Assembly (NCBI RefSeq): GCF_022662305.1
Contig: NZ_JAKNQH010000014.1
Location: 1 to 59,736, forward strand
DNA from: Sphingomonas sp. BAUL-RG-20F-R05-02
GTDB lineage: Bacteria; Pseudomonadota; Alphaproteobacteria; Sphingomonadales; Sphingomonadaceae
Length of the DNA: 59,736 nucleotides
Direction of reading: 5' to 3'
In this document: positions 58,722 through 59,736 of the stretch, piece after piece
How positions within the stretch are numbered: the first letter of the stretch is position 1
Layout: each line of letters starts with the position of its first letter
Made by a program: the position numbers and the translations under genes
Notes under the pieces: model-generated
The model's input: the letters and a program-made list of their open reading frames with translations, nothing else
What the model was told of the DNA's origin: nothing
Database searches by the model: none

Positions 58722-59736
58722 ATGACTCTTAAATACGAACGGCTAACCCGCGAGGGTATTAAGCGCCTCACTCCCGGCGGCAAACTTACCGAGCACGGCA
58801 TCACGGTTGAACGGTCTGCCAAGGGTGATCTGGTCTATCGCATCAATATAATGGTGGATGGCAGGCGCATTCACCGCGTCATCGGTAAAGAAAGCGATGG
58901 CGTTCGCCGGGAGCAGGCGGAGCGGGCGATAGAAAGCTTGCGGACCAAGGCGCGCGAAGATCGTCTAGACCTTCCGGAGGGGCGTAAGGTGGCAAAGCCG
59001 TTCCTGCTATGCGGCCAAGATTATATAGCCCGCTTGCGCCTTGAGGGGGGAAAGTCGATTGAGCGGAAAGAGCGCTCGTTCGAGTTGCACCTAAACGGGT
59101 TCTTCGGGGCTAATCCGCTTTCAAAAATCTCACACTCGGATTTGCAGCGATATCGAAAGCATCGGCTGGGGCAGGGCGCGTCGGATGCGACGATTAATCG
59201 TGAGCTAGCGGTTGTGTCCCATCTTTTCGGCAAGGCCGTGGAATGGGGTTGGATTAGCAACAGGCCAGCGAAGATACCGCGCGCGCAAGAAAGCGGTGGC
59301 CGGATCGTCTATTTGACCACAGAACAGTGTCAGGCGGTGCTAGCGGCGGCGCAGCGGGACATCAGTCCGCATATCTATGCTTTCACCTTAATCGCGCTAT
59401 CCACGTCAATGCGCATGAGCGAGATTCTTTCAATCCGGCGGCACGACATCGATCTGCCGTTGAAGCGCATTTTTATACCTTTGGCTAAAGCCGGAAAGCG
59501 CGAGCAACCGATAACCGCCGAACTAGCGCGTTTTCTAGAGGGCTACGTTAAGAGGCTGGCGAACGATAGCGACTGGATTTTCCCTAACCCAGCAAGCGCC
59601 AGTGGGAGGCTGACGGGGATACGAAAAGCTCACCGTCGCGTTGTCAAAGCGGCGGGCTTGGACCCGGATATAGTTGTGCGCCACACGCTGCGCCACACGG
59701 CCATCACGCACCTCGTTCAGGCCGGTGCGGATTTGC
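58722..59736 (+). CDS. int: Tyrosine integrase, cut by the right edge
   Basis: The frame is open from ATG 58722 to the last base, 338 codons. It shows an N-terminal arm-binding part ('MTLKYERLTREGIKRLTPGG'), a SAM-like core-binding domain ('SFELHLNGFFGANPLSKISHSDLQRYRKHRLG', landmarks near 125-155), and the catalytic domain with 'ALSTSMRMSEILSIRRHDID' (first Arg), 'PLAKAGKREQPI' (Lys loop) and 'VRHTLRHTAITHL' (HxLRH). The last His and the Tyr lie beyond the window. It is the P4/phage-type integrase expected to act at tRNA-Phe. No strong ribosome site is visible before the ATG. Confidence 0.92.
   Translation, partial: MTLKYERLTREGIKRLTPGGKLTEHGITVERSAKGDLVYRINIMVDGRRIHRVIGKESDGVRREQAERAIESLRTKAREDRLDLPEGRKVAKPFLLCGQDYIARLRLEGGKSIERKERSFELHLNGFFGANPLSKISHSDLQRYRKHRLGQGASDATINRELAVVSHLFGKAVEWGWISNRPAKIPRAQESGGRIVYLTTEQCQAVLAAAQRDISPHIYAFTLIALSTSMRMSEILSIRRHDIDLPLKRIFIPLAKAGKREQPITAELARFLEGYVKRLANDSDWIFPNPASASGRLTGIRKAHRRVVKAAGLDPDIVVRHTLRHTAITHLVQAGADL

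Larger units (their letters stand above)
49508..59736. mobile_element. Integrative element, left end to window edge
   Basis: The left border is the partial tRNA-Phe; the right end is cut off inside a tyrosine integrase. Base composition becomes clearly richer in A and T from about 49560, especially in 49833-51650 and 56300-58700. Cargo: amber-interrupted HEPN gene, serine resolvase, exported small protein, two PEP-CTERM proteins, polymerase-like protein, AlpA-type regulator and an unknown small protein. No conjugation genes are seen in this part. The span 49557-49832 has no gene. Confidence 0.75.

Noticed and set aside
1..59736. CRISPR array
   Set aside because: No set of regularly spaced identical repeats was seen; the repeats near 51750-51840 and 16555 are two- or three-copy and differ in spacing from CRISPR units.

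Overview
The window looks like chromosome of a plant-associated, GC-rich alphaproteobacterium of the sphingomonad type. The evidence is a ferulate pathway with an ADP-forming-type feruloyl-CoA synthetase, a Caulobacter/Xanthomonas-type TonB-dependent receptor, many Tat- or Sec-exported polysaccharide enzymes, and PEP-CTERM proteins ending in the PExxxW form common in sphingomonads. This is read from protein resemblance; no rRNA or species marker is present.

Left edge (1-7016): a decaying segment. It holds a 5'-truncated LacI-type regulator, an acyltransferase-3 gene with two frameshifts, a YbjJ-like MFS transporter with three lesions, a tyrosine-recombinase remnant and an SMP-30/gluconolactonase pseudogene. 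Between these lies one intact coupled pair, a GAF protein and an MHYT-GGDEF-EAL cyclic-di-GMP enzyme.

Aromatic block (7388-16442): a plus-strand vdh-ferB-ferA operon (ferulate to vanillate), then on the minus strand an isochorismatase-like hydrolase and a PaoABC-type periplasmic aldehyde oxidoreductase. Next come a Tat-exported MocA oxidoreductase, a trio of exported proteins (concanavalin-like, VOC, parallel beta-helix) and a CPA1 antiporter.

Middle (24135-37509): a tightly overlapped four-gene operon (glycosyltransferase, acyl-CoA dehydrogenase-like, PIG-L deacetylase, methyltransferase) of unknown product; glycerol kinase; a GH2 enzyme with an alcohol dehydrogenase; and a TetR-associated EmrAB-OMF drug efflux operon.

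Pectin locus (37744-47686): a PL26-like exo-rhamnogalacturonan lyase faces a minus-strand operon of PL22 oligogalacturonate lyase, TonB receptor, a CBM9-like/PKD protein and a GH28 enzyme. Together with ferulate and aldehyde oxidation this fits growth on pectic cell-wall material, whose side chains can carry feruloyl esters. A MATE exporter follows.

Right end (49508-59736, running off the window): an integrative element of visibly lower GC. Its left boundary is a 49-bp copy of the 3' part of tRNA-Phe. It carries a HEPN-type (ApeA-like) protein gene interrupted by an in-frame amber codon and bracketed by related short repeats, a serine resolvase with res-like half-sites, a small exported protein, two PEP-CTERM proteins sharing a nearly identical sorting tail and a duplicated upstream module, a protein with a family-A-polymerase-like motif set, an AlpA-type excisionase and a tyrosine integrase cut by the window edge. 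The most novel candidates are the amber-interrupted HEPN module, the polymerase-like protein and the four-gene glycosyltransferase/PIG-L operon.
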